From: an uncultured Alphaproteobacteria bacterium
GTDB taxonomy: Bacteria > Pseudomonadota > Alphaproteobacteria > CAAHEQ01 > UBA3637
NCBI GenBank assembly: GCA_937935995.1
Contig: CALGXF010000069.1
Location: 1-36,047, forward strand
Direction of reading: 5' to 3'
DNA length: 36,047 nucleotides
Part shown: piece by piece, positions 8,034 through 15,582 of the stretch
Layout of the letters: each line of letters opens with the position of its first letter
Numbering within the stretch: the stretch's first letter is position 1
Position numbers and translations under genes: made by a program
The notes under the pieces: model-generated
Seen by the model: only the letters and a program-made list of their open reading frames with translations
The model's database searches: none
What the model was told of the DNA's origin: nothing

Positions 8034-8245
8034 AAGCGCAAAAGTGTGCCTTTTGCGTCACGAGGTGAGTTGCCTCGGGGGAATTAGAACACCCTTGCAG
8101 TAAGTAGTCCGGCGATGACTATTAAAAATCGCCGCACCTTCCAATGGGAAGGAGAGCGGTGAATATATTGAATAAATCGCTCCGTGCTTACTGACGGGTT
8201 CTAATCTCCTTCCACCTTTGGAATTGGTCCAAAGGTGGCTTTTTG
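8034..8245 (+). ncRNA. Structured RNA (sRNA or attenuator leader) upstream of an XRE gene
   Basis: No convincing ORF, but dense nested pairing. Hairpin 8037-8057 (CGCAAAAG/CTTTTGCG); hairpin 8061-8077 (CGAGG/CCTCG). Closing helix ATTAGAA 8083-8089 with TTCTAAT 8199-8205, CCC 8092-8094 with GGG 8196-8198, AGTAAG 8099-8104 with CTTACT 8187-8192. Inside it are three hairpins: CGGCGAT/ATCGCCG (8110-8134), CCTTCC/GGAAGG (8137-8152) and GAGCG/CGCTC (8154-8182). It ends in a strong terminator 17 nt before the XRE start codon. The 5' arm CGCAAAA (8037-8043) can also pair with TTTTGCG (8241-8247) in the terminator tail, so a switch is conceivable. The fold is multibranched rather than the rod of 6S RNA, and it lacks tmRNA, SRP and RNase P motifs. 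An unidentified independent sRNA or cis-acting attenuator. Confidence 0.65.
8212..8244 (+). terminator. Intrinsic terminator of the structured RNA
   Basis: Perfect 11-bp stem CCACCTTTGGA/TCCAAAGGTGG (8212-8222 with 8228-8238), followed by CTTTTT. It lies between the RNA and the SD of the XRE gene, so expression of that gene needs read-through or an unseen promoter. Confidence 0.92.
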
Positions 8246-8261
8246 CGATAGGGAGAAAAAC

Positions 8262-8633
8262 ATGAATAAAGAAGACACGGCTTTTTATAAAATGCTTGGA
8301 AGACGGTTGCACCTTTTGCGAAAAATAAAAAGAATTTCTTTGGAACAAGCAGCACAGCACCTGAACGTCAGTACATATCTGATGCATCGGTATGAAATGG
8401 GGTTAACGGCTATTCCCGTCGTTCGGTTGGTGCGGTTATGTGATCTTTTGCGCACATGTATTTTTGATGTGGTCAGTGACGAAGAAAAGATGATTGCCAC
8501 CATTGCGCAATATGAACTCATTGCCGCGTTTGAACAGTTGGATAAGAGAATTCAGGAAAAAGTTTCTTATTTAATTCATCAATTGGCTATTGGTAACGTA
8601 AAGCGTCAATCGGATCCAACTTCATCGCTTTGA
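8262..8633 (+). CDS. XRE-family helix-turn-helix regulator
   Basis: Protein of 123 aa. The Met at 8262 is chosen because AGGGAG (8250-8255) lies 6 nt upstream; a Met 9 codons earlier would sit inside the terminator tail. Residues about 8-62 form a Cro/C1-type HTH: LGRRLHLLRKIKRISLEQAAQHLNVSTYLMHRYEMG, with the recognition helix around VSTYLMHRYE. The C-terminal half is helical and may dimerise. DNA-binding regulator, target unknown; the structured RNA directly upstream is the likely control element for this gene. Its last 47 bp overlap the convergent permease gene at 8587. Confidence 0.8.
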   Translation: MNKEDTAFYKMLGRRLHLLRKIKRISLEQAAQHLNVSTYLMHRYEMGLTAIPVVRLVRLCDLLRTCIFDVVSDEEKMIATIAQYELIAAFEQLDKRIQEKVSYLIHQLAIGNVKRQSDPTSSL

Positions 8634-9804
8634 TGGCCGGGAACAATCCGGATACAACGCCGACGATAACAGCCACAGAGAAAGATAAGACGACTGTCCA
8701 AATCGAAATCGGAACGTCTTTTTCAAAAAAGTAACCGCCGATTTGTGAAGCGCCTATTCCGATAATCAATCCCATCAAGCTGCCCATAAACGAAATTAAA
8801 ATCGATTCGACCAAAAATTGAATCATAATCCATCGGTTGGGCGCTCCTAAAGCTTTGCGTGTGCCGATTTCCCGCGTCCGTTCAGTCACGGATACCAACA
8901 TCATGTTCATAATGCCGATGCTGCCGACAATCAAAGAAATCGAAGCGATGGCGGCCAGTAACAACGATAAATAAAATCCGACTTTTTTAACTTGTTCAAC
9001 CAATTCAGCCATGTTGCGGATGGTGAAGTCATCCTCTTCGGAATCTTTTAAATGGTGGCGTGCGCGCAGTAAATAAGTGACGCGTTGTAAAACAGCTTCC
9101 AATTTGTCTTCACTATTGACTTTGACAAAGCCGATGCTGACCATTTGAGGTTGGCGTGCGCCCCGGATTTTTTGCCGCAACGTGCTGAAAGGCATCATAA
9201 TCAAATTATCTTGATCGTCGCCGGTTAATCCCGGCCCTTTGGCTTTTAACGTTCCGATGACCATAAACGGAATGTTTTGTAATCGGACGCTTTTACCGAT
9301 AGGGTCTTCAAACCCGAATAATTCATCGACGACCGTTTGGCCTAAAACAACATAAGAAGCGGCTGATTTTAAATCCCTTTCCGTGAACATAATGCCGCGG
9401 TCTATTTCCCAGTTTCCGACATCTAAATAGTCCGGCGTCGTCCCCATGGCATTGACGCTCCAGTTATTTTTGCCGTAAACCGCTTGAACCCCCGCTTGTG
9501 TCGCATAAGATGTCGTTAAAACGTCTTTTAAATCTTTCATGGCATCCATGTCTTGCCGGCTGACCGTCGGCCGCCCCATTGCGGTTCGCACGCCGCCGGA
9601 AGTGGAAGCTCCCGGTAAAACAATCAGTAAATTACCGCCCATGCTTTCAAAGCTTTCATCAATAACATTTTGCACGGTTTGTCCGACAGCAACCATCAAA
9701 ACAACCGCCGCCACCCCAATCATAATCCCGAGCGTCGTTAAAAATGTCCGCATTTTATAAGATGTAATTGATATCCAAGCTTCGGAAAAAATGAGTCTAA
9801 ACAT
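8587..9804 (-). CDS. MacB/FtsX-type ABC transporter permease
   Basis: Protein of 405 aa. The N-terminal TM segment (ITSYKMRTFLTTLGIMIGVAAVVLMVAVG) is followed by a MacB-type periplasmic domain (about residues 50-270) and three TM segments of the FtsX domain (LSLLLAAIASISLIVGSIGIMNMML, then the VTERTREIGTRKALGA coupling motif, then two more helices), ending MKLDPIDALRYQ, the usual family C-terminus. It lacks a fused ATPase; that is the separate protein at 11590-12306, as in YknYZ/LolCDE-like systems. Inner membrane; with MacA- and TolC-like partners it would move substrate from the periplasm out of the cell. AAAGGA SD. Last gene of the operon, 3 nt after the metallopeptidase stop. Confidence 0.93.
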   Translation of the reverse strand: MFRLIFSEAWISITSYKMRTFLTTLGIMIGVAAVVLMVAVGQTVQNVIDESFESMGGNLLIVLPGASTSGGVRTAMGRPTVSRQDMDAMKDLKDVLTTSYATQAGVQAVYGKNNWSVNAMGTTPDYLDVGNWEIDRGIMFTERDLKSAASYVVLGQTVVDELFGFEDPIGKSVRLQNIPFMVIGTLKAKGPGLTGDDQDNLIMMPFSTLRQKIRGARQPQMVSIGFVKVNSEDKLEAVLQRVTYLLRARHHLKDSEEDDFTIRNMAELVEQVKKVGFYLSLLLAAIASISLIVGSIGIMNMMLVSVTERTREIGTRKALGAPNRWIMIQFLVESILISFMGSLMGLIIGIGASQIGGYFFEKDVPISIWTVVLSFSVAVIVGVVSGLFPAIKAMKLDPIDALRYQ

Positions 9805-9807
9805 GGT

Positions 9808-10890
9808 TTATCCTTTCTTGCAACACGCGTTGTATAAAGCCTCATCTTCTTTTGTCGTAAAATCGCCGCCTAATTTATTTCCGGCCATCTTTGCGCGCAA
9901 GTTTTCACAGGCCATCCAATTTCTTTCTACTTGTGCACAGAAAACTTTTTGGCGATACTTTTGCTTAAATTGAAGACAGACATCGCTGTTTTCGGTTGTT
10001 TTATATGAACACAGGTTTTTCCAAAAATCGGTTGCGGATAAAAAGTCTTCTTTAGTTAATTTCCCGTCATTTAAAATGGTTAGCATCTCTTCCAAATGCA
10101 TGGTGGCGAGATTATCCGAAGCTGCCTGCGCAAACTTATCCAAATAGTTTTTTTTGAAAAAATTACTGTTAATTATAGCCAATGAAGCGGCTTTTCGAGC
10201 TTCGTCGACGGATTTTCCCTGTCGAATGGCTTCATCGAATGCTCTTCCGGGAATTTCGTTTTTGGCAAAAAAAGAATATGTTTCTTTCCATCCGTCATTG
10301 TTTTTATAAAGCAGGCTGTTTTCATACGCAAAAGCAATTTGCTCTCCGTAAGCCCGAGCTTCCAAAACAGCTTGAAGCAAACCTTGTGACGTGTTGTCCA
10401 ATGTTAACGTACCCACATGTCCCTGATCTGTGGCACTGTAGCCGGCTTCTTTTAATTTTTGAGTGTCCAGAACGTGTTGAACTTCGTGGTGGATGAGGGT
10501 CATTCCGAAACTCGGATCTCGTTTTTGAATTTCTGATAAATTAACGTAAATATTATTCAGAGTTGTTTGTTGTGAGGCCAATCCTGTTTCAACGACTTTT
10601 AAATCGACCCCGTTTTGTTGTATAATGGCTAAATCTTTCCCGGAAACGTAAGGAACTAAACGTTCATCAATACTGGGAGCCCCCACAGCTGCCTGATAAA
10701 TTTTGTCTGATATCTTAACCGATGTTTCTATTCTGTCACCGATTTTATAACGATACCACTTCCATCCGTCAGATGCATATTGTTTTACACCTTCCCATGT
10801 GTAATAAACATCGTCACCGATTGTTGCATTTGCAGCGGAGATACATGTCAGAAATAAAAAAAGCCAAAGTCCTGTTCGATTAAAATTCAT
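9808..10890 (-). CDS. Secreted zinc metallopeptidase-like protein (HExxH)
   Basis: About 360 aa from the Met at 10890, which gives a good signal peptide (hydrophobic TGLWLFLFLTCISAANA, cleavage before TIGDD); Mets 2-7 codons upstream are possible. Motif FGMTLIHHEVQHVLDTQK at about residues 128-145 contains HEVQH, a zinc-binding HExxH. A conserved-looking Glu-rich helix follows (LLQAVLEARAYGEQIAFAYE), where EARAYGEQ could give the third ligand, as in the DUF6782-type putative metallopeptidases. The C-terminal third has several Cys (NLCSYK, DVCLQFKQKY, VFCAQVERNWMACENL, NACCKKG). It overlaps the upstream gene by 11 bp and sits between the ATPase and permease genes, so it may be an export substrate, a processing enzyme or an accessory of the transporter. 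Substrate unknown. Confidence 0.75.
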   Translation of the reverse strand: MNFNRTGLWLFLFLTCISAANATIGDDVYYTWEGVKQYASDGWKWYRYKIGDRIETSVKISDKIYQAAVGAPSIDERLVPYVSGKDLAIIQQNGVDLKVVETGLASQQTTLNNIYVNLSEIQKRDPSFGMTLIHHEVQHVLDTQKLKEAGYSATDQGHVGTLTLDNTSQGLLQAVLEARAYGEQIAFAYENSLLYKNNDGWKETYSFFAKNEIPGRAFDEAIRQGKSVDEARKAASLAIINSNFFKKNYLDKFAQAASDNLATMHLEEMLTILNDGKLTKEDFLSATDFWKNLCSYKTTENSDVCLQFKQKYRQKVFCAQVERNWMACENLRAKMAGNKLGGDFTTKEDEALYNACCKKG

Positions 10891-11593
10891 CTTCATCGTC
10901 GTCTTCATCACCTATTATTTGTTCAAATTCTGCGAAGGCTTTGGCATCATGAATTTGCGGTGTATCTCCGTCTCCTTCGGCAATTAAGCGACCGTTTCTA
11001 TCGTATAAGTACATATAATCTTGTGTTCCGACGGCTTTGTAAAGGATTTCTTTTGTCCGGTCGTCGGAGTAAACAGCTTGCATGGAACCGTCCGACAGAA
11101 TGGTTGTTTCAGTTTTTATACCGTTTTCAATCTCGGAGAAACGTCCAATCGGTTTCCCGTTTGTCAATTGAATATCCATACTTGTATCACGCGTACTGTA
11201 TTTTATTGTCCCGGAGATGTCTTTGTCATTCGGGCCGGTCTTTTTTAAGTGTATCTCATGAGAGGCGTAGTCCGTTTGAGCGGTTGAATCGATATATTCG
11301 CCTTTTTTGGCGGAGCCGTGAGCCAATTGTTTCCCGGTGGTTTTGTCATAAACAGTTGTTTCAATAACGTCACTTGTTTCCAAGTCTTTTATATCAGAGG
11401 CCTTTATGTTGATAACGGCTTGTTCGGAACCATGCGGGTTGGATAGGTAAACGTTGGCTTCATTGGGGCTTACTTCTTCAAGCTCAATATCTGCCTGATG
11501 ATTGCCGTAAACAATACGGTTGGACGCTTGGGATTGTGCTTGGACAGTCATGCAAAAAGTAAGTCCGATTATACTTAAAAGAATTTTTTTCAT
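10880..11593 (-). CDS. Secreted hypothetical protein with acidic tail
   Basis: Protein of 237 aa with a signal peptide (MKKILLSIIGLTFCMTVQA, before QSQASN). The mature chain is beta-rich with short repeated motifs (VYDKTTGKQLAHGSAKKGEYI, ILSDGSMQAVYSDDRTKEILY, YLYDRNGRLIAEGDGD) that resemble MORN- or YwqK-like antitoxin repeats, a weak resemblance. The extreme C-terminus is very acidic (IIGDEDDDEDEF). The start overlaps the ATPase stop as ATGA (11590-11593), so translation is coupled. Lying with the metallopeptidase between ATPase and permease, it may be a transported substrate, an inhibitor/propeptide-like partner of the peptidase, or a periplasmic accessory. No family recognised. Confidence 0.7.
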   Translation of the reverse strand: MKKILLSIIGLTFCMTVQAQSQASNRIVYGNHQADIELEEVSPNEANVYLSNPHGSEQAVINIKASDIKDLETSDVIETTVYDKTTGKQLAHGSAKKGEYIDSTAQTDYASHEIHLKKTGPNDKDISGTIKYSTRDTSMDIQLTNGKPIGRFSEIENGIKTETTILSDGSMQAVYSDDRTKEILYKAVGTQDYMYLYDRNGRLIAEGDGDTPQIHDAKAFAEFEQIIGDEDDDEDEF

Positions 11594-12306
11594 TTTTTCC
11601 TTTCCATGTATTTTTGAACGGAACCATCATATTCAACGACGCCGTCCGCAATGCGGATTAATCGTTTGGCATACATAGCCACGTCCGGTTCATGAGTCAC
11701 CAAAATAATGGTGATGCCGCTTTTGTTTAAATTTTGGAAAAAGGCCATAATTTCATCAGATGTTTGACTGTCCAGATTTCCGGTTGGTTCATCGGCCAAA
11801 ATGATTTTCGGGTTGTTTATCAAAGCGCGCGCAATGGCAACACGCTGTTGCATTCCGCCGGAAAGCTGATTGGGAACACGGTCTTCGTATCCTTTCAGGC
11901 CGACCTTTTCAATCATGGCTTTTGCTCGTTCATACATTTCGGATTTGCCGACACCTTGATATAACAGAGGCAGCGAAACATTATCGGCAATGGTTCGTTT
12001 CATCAACAAGTTGAAATTTTGAAACACAAAGCCGAGCGTTTGCCCGCGCACGACGGCCAATTCTTCGTCCGACAGTTTGGATATTTCCCGGCCGGCCAAT
12101 AAATAAGTACCGCTGGTGGGTCTGTCTAAACACCCGAGCGTATTCATCAACGTCGATTTACCGGAACCCGAATGTCCCATAATCGCAACAAAATCACCTT
12201 CTTCAATTGAAAAAGAAACGCCTTTTAAAACATCTTGGCTCATGCCGCCCGGCATGTAGTACGTTTTCTTTAAATCTTTGACTTCAACAACGACTTGTTT
12301 AGACAT
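11590..12306 (-). CDS. ABC transporter ATP-binding protein (MacB/LolD-type)
   Basis: Protein of 238 aa from the Met at 12306, with AAAGGA 9 nt upstream; a Met 12 codons earlier would overlap the MacA gene. Walker A GHSGSGKST, Q-loop FVFQNFNLL, signature LSGGMQQRVAIARAL, Walker B IILADEPTGNLDS and H-loop VTHEPDVA are all intact, so it is an active ATPase. MKRT after the Q-loop and VLKGVSFSIEEGDFVAI place it in the MacB/LolD/FtsE group that energises extracytoplasmic lipoprotein or efflux permeases. Its permease is the distal gene at 8587, separated by two secreted proteins. Confidence 0.95.
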   Translation of the reverse strand: MSKQVVVEVKDLKKTYYMPGGMSQDVLKGVSFSIEEGDFVAIMGHSGSGKSTLMNTLGCLDRPTSGTYLLAGREISKLSDEELAVVRGQTLGFVFQNFNLLMKRTIADNVSLPLLYQGVGKSEMYERAKAMIEKVGLKGYEDRVPNQLSGGMQQRVAIARALINNPKIILADEPTGNLDSQTSDEIMAFFQNLNKSGITIILVTHEPDVAMYAKRLIRIADGVVEYDGSVQKYMERKK

Positions 12307-12319
12307 GAACGGTTTTCCT

Positions 12320-13465
12320 TTACGGTCGCGGCCCGCCGCCAAATCCGCCGGAAGATTTGGATGTCGTGGAAATGAATTCGGAAATTAATTTATCTCCTTC
12401 TTTAACACCCTCCACAACTTCGGCATACATAACATCCGATAATCCCAACTCGATGACATGCGGTTTGATTTGACCGTTTTCAAAACTGTAAACAACTGCC
12501 TGTGTGGCTTTTAAATTAACAGGTCGTTGGCCAATCATTTTTTGTCGCAAAGCTGCATTCGGTTTAAATTGAACAACCGTGTTCGGAATGCGCAAAACGT
12601 CTTTTTTCTCGGCCGTTAAAACCGTCACGAATGCCGTCATGCCGGGCAACAATCTTTTATCGTCATTATTGACTTCGATAATAACCGTGTACATAACAAC
12701 GTTTTGTTCTTCCGTCGGATTCAACCGGATTTGTTTCACCGTCCCCCAGAACGTTTCAGTCGGATAAGCATCGACTGTAAATTCTGCATTCATTCCGTTT
12801 TTAATCTTGCCGATGTCTGCTTCGGAAACAGAAGCTTCAATTTGCATCAGTTTTAAATTTTCCGCGATTTCAAACAACGTCGGCGTGGAATAAGACGCTG
12901 CAACTGTTTGTCCTTCTTCAACCTCTTTGGAAATAATCGTCCCGGAAACAGGAGAGGTAATCAACGCATAATCGATATTTTGTTGCGCTTTGTTATAACC
13001 GGCCTGTGCGCTTAACAAATCCGATTCCGCCGAAGCCAGACTGATTTCGGCATCTTCCATTTCTGCTTTGGCAATCAGCTTTTGACTATACAAATCTTTG
13101 TACCGATTGTAATTCATTTCGGCTACTTTCAGCTTACTTTTTGCCAAATCCAGCTGCGCTTTGCTTTCGTTTAAGTTTTCTTGCAACAAAAATTTATCTA
13201 ATTCTGCCAACAGCTGACCTTCTGCGACCTCGTCGTTATAATCGACATAAATTTTTTCAATAATCCCGGAAACCTGAGTCCCGACATTCACAACGTTAAT
13301 CGGTTGTAGCGTGCCGGTTGCCGTTACTTTTTCGGTCACGTCGCCTTTTTCGACAGTGATAAATTCAAACTGACGTGATGTGAGTTTGTCCGACGGTTTG
13401 ATGATATAATAAAGACCGACCACAGCTGCAAAAATCACAGCGACAACAATGATAAATTTTTTCAT
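12320..13465 (-). CDS. MacA-like periplasmic adaptor (HlyD/RND-type)
   Basis: Protein of 381 aa. An N-terminal anchor (KKFIIVVAVIFAAVVGLYYII) is followed by a split lipoyl domain (VTEKVTATGTLQPINVVNVGTQVSG and YALITSPVSGTIISKEVEEGQTV) flanking a helical hairpin (about residues 95-160). Then come the beta-barrel domain (EASVSEADIGKIKNGM) and a membrane-proximal domain with a Gly-rich end. Bridges the ABC permease to an outer-membrane TolC channel. The ATG overlaps the TolC-like stop as ATGA (13462-13465), and the ATPase starts 13 nt downstream. Classical member of a tripartite MacAB-TolC assembly. Confidence 0.93.
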   Translation of the reverse strand: MKKFIIVVAVIFAAVVGLYYIIKPSDKLTSRQFEFITVEKGDVTEKVTATGTLQPINVVNVGTQVSGIIEKIYVDYNDEVAEGQLLAELDKFLLQENLNESKAQLDLAKSKLKVAEMNYNRYKDLYSQKLIAKAEMEDAEISLASAESDLLSAQAGYNKAQQNIDYALITSPVSGTIISKEVEEGQTVAASYSTPTLFEIAENLKLMQIEASVSEADIGKIKNGMNAEFTVDAYPTETFWGTVKQIRLNPTEEQNVVMYTVIIEVNNDDKRLLPGMTAFVTVLTAEKKDVLRIPNTVVQFKPNAALRQKMIGQRPVNLKATQAVVYSFENGQIKPHVIELGLSDVMYAEVVEGVKEGDKLISEFISTTSKSSGGFGGGPRP

Positions 13466-14817
13466 CCTTTTTTCTCCATTTGCCCCAAAGCACGCATGAG
13501 GTTGTTTTTTGCAATCATAAAATTATAAAAACTCGTTGAGTATTCAATTCTGGCGCTGGCCAGCTGCGATTGCGCATCCAGCAATGTTAAGATATTGACT
13601 TTGCCGACTTTATAAGAAGCAAAAGCAACGCGTTCGGATTCTTCGGCACTCGCCAACAGGGTTTTGCTGATTTGGTGCGTTTGATAAGATGTTTTGTAAT
13701 CTTGAACCGCCGCCCAGACTTCATTTTCAATGTCTATTTTTAATTGATTGACTTGTTCTTCCAATTGTTTCAATTCATACCGTGCTTGCCCGACTTTGTA
13801 GGATTGATCGAACCCGGAGAAAATCGGAATCGATAATTGCAATCCGATAGAACTGTTATAAGTTCCGTCTTCGCCGAATCGAACTTCTTTGCCGGCACTT
13901 GCGGAACCGACAGCACTTAATGTCGGTAAATGACCGGCTTTTGCTGTTTCAACATTAAAAGCAGCTCCTTCTTTGTCTTTTTGTTTGGCTTTGTAATCCG
14001 GCCGGTTTTCAAGCGCTGTTGTGATCAGCTTTTCAATATCTCCCAACTTGACTTTGTCTTCGATGGTTTTGTCCTGACGATATAACTTAAACAAAGTATA
14101 CGGCGGAAGGTTTAATAAATTGGCTAAATTACCGCGTTCAAGCGCAATTGTTTTCTTGGCAACGGTGGTTTCAAGGCGCGCTTGCGCATAAGCGGTTTCT
14201 GCTTGGAGTTTGTCACTTAACGGAACCAATCCCAGTTTATAACGGCTGTTCGCTTCTTCGAATGCTTTTTTAGAAGCTTCTTCACTTTTTTGCAAACCTT
14301 CAAATTTTTCTTCAGCCGATAAAACGCTGTAATATTTATCGGCGACATTATAAAGCGTTGTTTGAAGCGTGTTATCGTACCCGTAGTAAGCAGAAGATAA
14401 ATAGCTTTTGAATTTATCGGCCGTACCGGAACGCCCTCCGAAATCCAGTAAAAGCCAGTTTAATGAGACGCGCGCGGATGTGTCGGTTAAATCCGAATGA
14501 CCGTCGCCGTCGACTTTGGTGCTGGTTTGATCAAGCGAACCCGTTCCATTGAGCGTTGGCAGATAATTGGAAAGGCTTTGCCCGTAACTGGCGGCAGAAA
14601 CTTGAGTAGATAAATAGCTGGCTTTCAATGTCGGGCTTTCGCAAACGGCGATTTCCATAGCATCCAACAGAGTCAGTTCTTTGGACATATCCGGTTTTTG
14701 ACAAACCGGAACTTTGTCATTTTGATAAACGCCGAAAGGGTCAACTGCGGCCGCATTTAAGGCCATACTTGACATCAGAAGGGTTAATCCGACTGTGAAA
14801 AACACATTTTTTGCCAT
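13462..14817 (-). CDS. TolC-family outer-membrane channel
   Basis: Protein of 451 aa with signal peptide (VFFTVGLTLLMSSMALNAAA before VDPF). Two OEP repeats: LTLLDAMEIAVCESPTLKA...SLNWLLLDFGGRSG (first half) and KLGDIEKLITTALENRPDYKA...LSIPIFSGFDQSYKV (second half), with long helices that build the periplasmic tunnel and strand segments that enter the outer membrane. SD AAGGAG lies 9 nt upstream of the ATG. First gene of the export operon, so a dedicated rather than housekeeping TolC. No clear promoter was found in the roughly 90 nt in front. Confidence 0.92.
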   Translation of the reverse strand: MAKNVFFTVGLTLLMSSMALNAAAVDPFGVYQNDKVPVCQKPDMSKELTLLDAMEIAVCESPTLKASYLSTQVSAASYGQSLSNYLPTLNGTGSLDQTSTKVDGDGHSDLTDTSARVSLNWLLLDFGGRSGTADKFKSYLSSAYYGYDNTLQTTLYNVADKYYSVLSAEEKFEGLQKSEEASKKAFEEANSRYKLGLVPLSDKLQAETAYAQARLETTVAKKTIALERGNLANLLNLPPYTLFKLYRQDKTIEDKVKLGDIEKLITTALENRPDYKAKQKDKEGAAFNVETAKAGHLPTLSAVGSASAGKEVRFGEDGTYNSSIGLQLSIPIFSGFDQSYKVGQARYELKQLEEQVNQLKIDIENEVWAAVQDYKTSYQTHQISKTLLASAEESERVAFASYKVGKVNILTLLDAQSQLASARIEYSTSFYNFMIAKNNLMRALGQMEKKG

Positions 14818-14910
14818 GATAAAATATCTCCTTTTTACAGATATAGTTCAAAATCCTTAATAAAACATGAAGAGTAAAGGTTTTTTGCCTTTTGAAGAAG
14901 AATGTGTTTA

Positions 14911-14943
14911 AAAAACAAAAACGCCCCATTTGGTGTGGGGCGT
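14911..14943 (-). terminator. Terminator of the RHH gene
   Basis: 8-bp stem ACGCCCCA/TGGGGCGT (14921-14928 with 14936-14943); the minus-strand T-rich tail is 14920-14911. It isolates the small RHH gene from the export operon. Confidence 0.88.
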
Positions 14944-14962
14944 TGGTTTTTTACAGGAGAAA

Positions 14963-15169
14963 TTAACCGTTAACGAAAAAATGCATTTTGGGGCATGTGT
15001 CTTTTGTTTCAATGGCGTCGTCGCAATCATAAAAGTCATCCCACATGTCCAGTGCATCACAAACAGCGCGGACGAGGAAATCTTGGACGCTTTCACCATT
15101 TTTGTGGGCGTGGCTTTCCAGCTTTGCGTACAATCTTTCATCTATGTTTAACGATACTTTGCGTGCCAT
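14963..15169 (-). CDS. Small ribbon-helix-helix (CopG/Arc-type) DNA-binding protein
   Basis: Protein of 68 aa from the Met at 15169 (MARKVSLNIDERLYAKLESH); GGGAG lies 7-11 nt upstream, and a start 14 codons earlier would begin inside the core promoter. The N-terminal KVSLNIDERL strand followed by two helices (ERLYAKLESHAHKNG, SVQDFLVRAVCDALDMW) is the RHH fold. The C-terminal tail is acidic, with two Cys. RHH dimers insert the strand into the major groove of short palindromes; four CGA-N-TCG sites lie upstream, one inside its own promoter, so autoregulation is likely. No toxin gene is adjacent, so it is not an obvious antitoxin. Confidence 0.78.
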   Translation of the reverse strand: MARKVSLNIDERLYAKLESHAHKNGESVQDFLVRAVCDALDMWDDFYDCDDAIETKDTCPKMHFFVNG

Positions 15170-15209
15170 TTTTGTCTCCCTTGCGCGTGATGTTCGCTCT
15201 TTTAAAGAC

Positions 15210-15239
15210 ATTATAAGCAGCCGAGTCGCCGGGATGCAA
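15210..15239 (-). promoter_or_regulatory. RHH gene promoter with embedded operator
   Basis: Minus strand TTGCAT (15239-15234), 18-nt spacer, consensus TATAAT (15215-15210). A CGAGTCG site (15222-15228) occupies the spacer. Confidence 0.75.
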
Positions 15240-15329
15240 GAAAAAAATGAAAAAATTTTTCTCGAGTCGCATCAGGGAATCTCTTAACCGACTCGGAAAA
15301 GCGCAGAAAAGCTCATAAAACGCGACTCG
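15222..15329. promoter_or_regulatory. Array of four CGA-N-TCG operator-like sites
   Basis: CGAGTCG or its complement CGACTCG occurs at 15222-15228, 15263-15269, 15289-15295 and 15323-15329. Each is a 3+3 palindrome around one base, and several carry extra flanking C/G (15288-15296 is CCGACTCGG). They fill the 185-bp gap between the RHH gene and the upstream gene. Start-to-start distances are 41, 26 and 34 bp. Best explanation: binding sites for the RHH protein. Distant copies can also pair (CGAGTCGC/GCGACTCG), so a long-looped RNA hairpin after the 15355 gene is an alternative. Confidence 0.55.
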
Positions 15330-15354
15330 GCAGAATCCCTAAATTTTTTTATTT

Positions 15355-15582
15355 TCAGTTCAAATAAGACTTCATTTTTTCGAGAAGTTCGGTGTCTTTG
15401 GTTAAATCCATCTCTTCACCTTTGGCAAAAGCGATGTATTTTTCCATGGCAGCAATTGCTTCTTTCAAGTTGCCGAAAGTGGCCAGTAAAAGTGCTTTTT
15501 CTTTTAACGCTTCATTGTTTTCGGGAACAAACGAAAGCAATAACCGCAACAGTTCTTCATTGCTGATAGGATTTTCTGACAT
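15355..15582 (-). CDS. Small helical protein (TPR-like)
   Basis: Protein of 75 aa from the Met at 15582 (MSENPISNEELLRLLLSF); AAAAGG lies 9 nt upstream. All-helical, with one TPR-like pair (ALKEKALLLATFGNLKEAIAAMEKYIAFA). It begins inside the end of the BON-lipoprotein gene (26-bp overlap), so it is the last member of the rsmI-yraN-BON cluster. Acidic and soluble. Function unknown. Confidence 0.65.
   Translation of the reverse strand: MSENPISNEELLRLLLSFVPENNEALKEKALLLATFGNLKEAIAAMEKYIAFAKGEEMDLTKDTELLEKMKSYLN

Noticed and set aside
7918..8103. ORF of 61 aa on the plus strand after leuS
   Set aside because: It has no SD, spans the leuS promoter and the promoter and 5' hairpins of the structured RNA, and has no protein-like composition.
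8034..8245. 6S RNA, tmRNA, SRP RNA or RNase P RNA as identity of the structured RNA
   Set aside because: Multibranched rather than a rod with a central bubble; no tmRNA D-domain or tag ORF, no SRP GGAA-type conserved loop, no RNase P GAGGAAAGUC-type core. 6S is the least certain exclusion.
14963..15169. RHH protein as antitoxin of a toxin-antitoxin pair
   Set aside because: It is monocistronic with its own promoter and terminator; no toxin-like gene is adjacent in the same direction.
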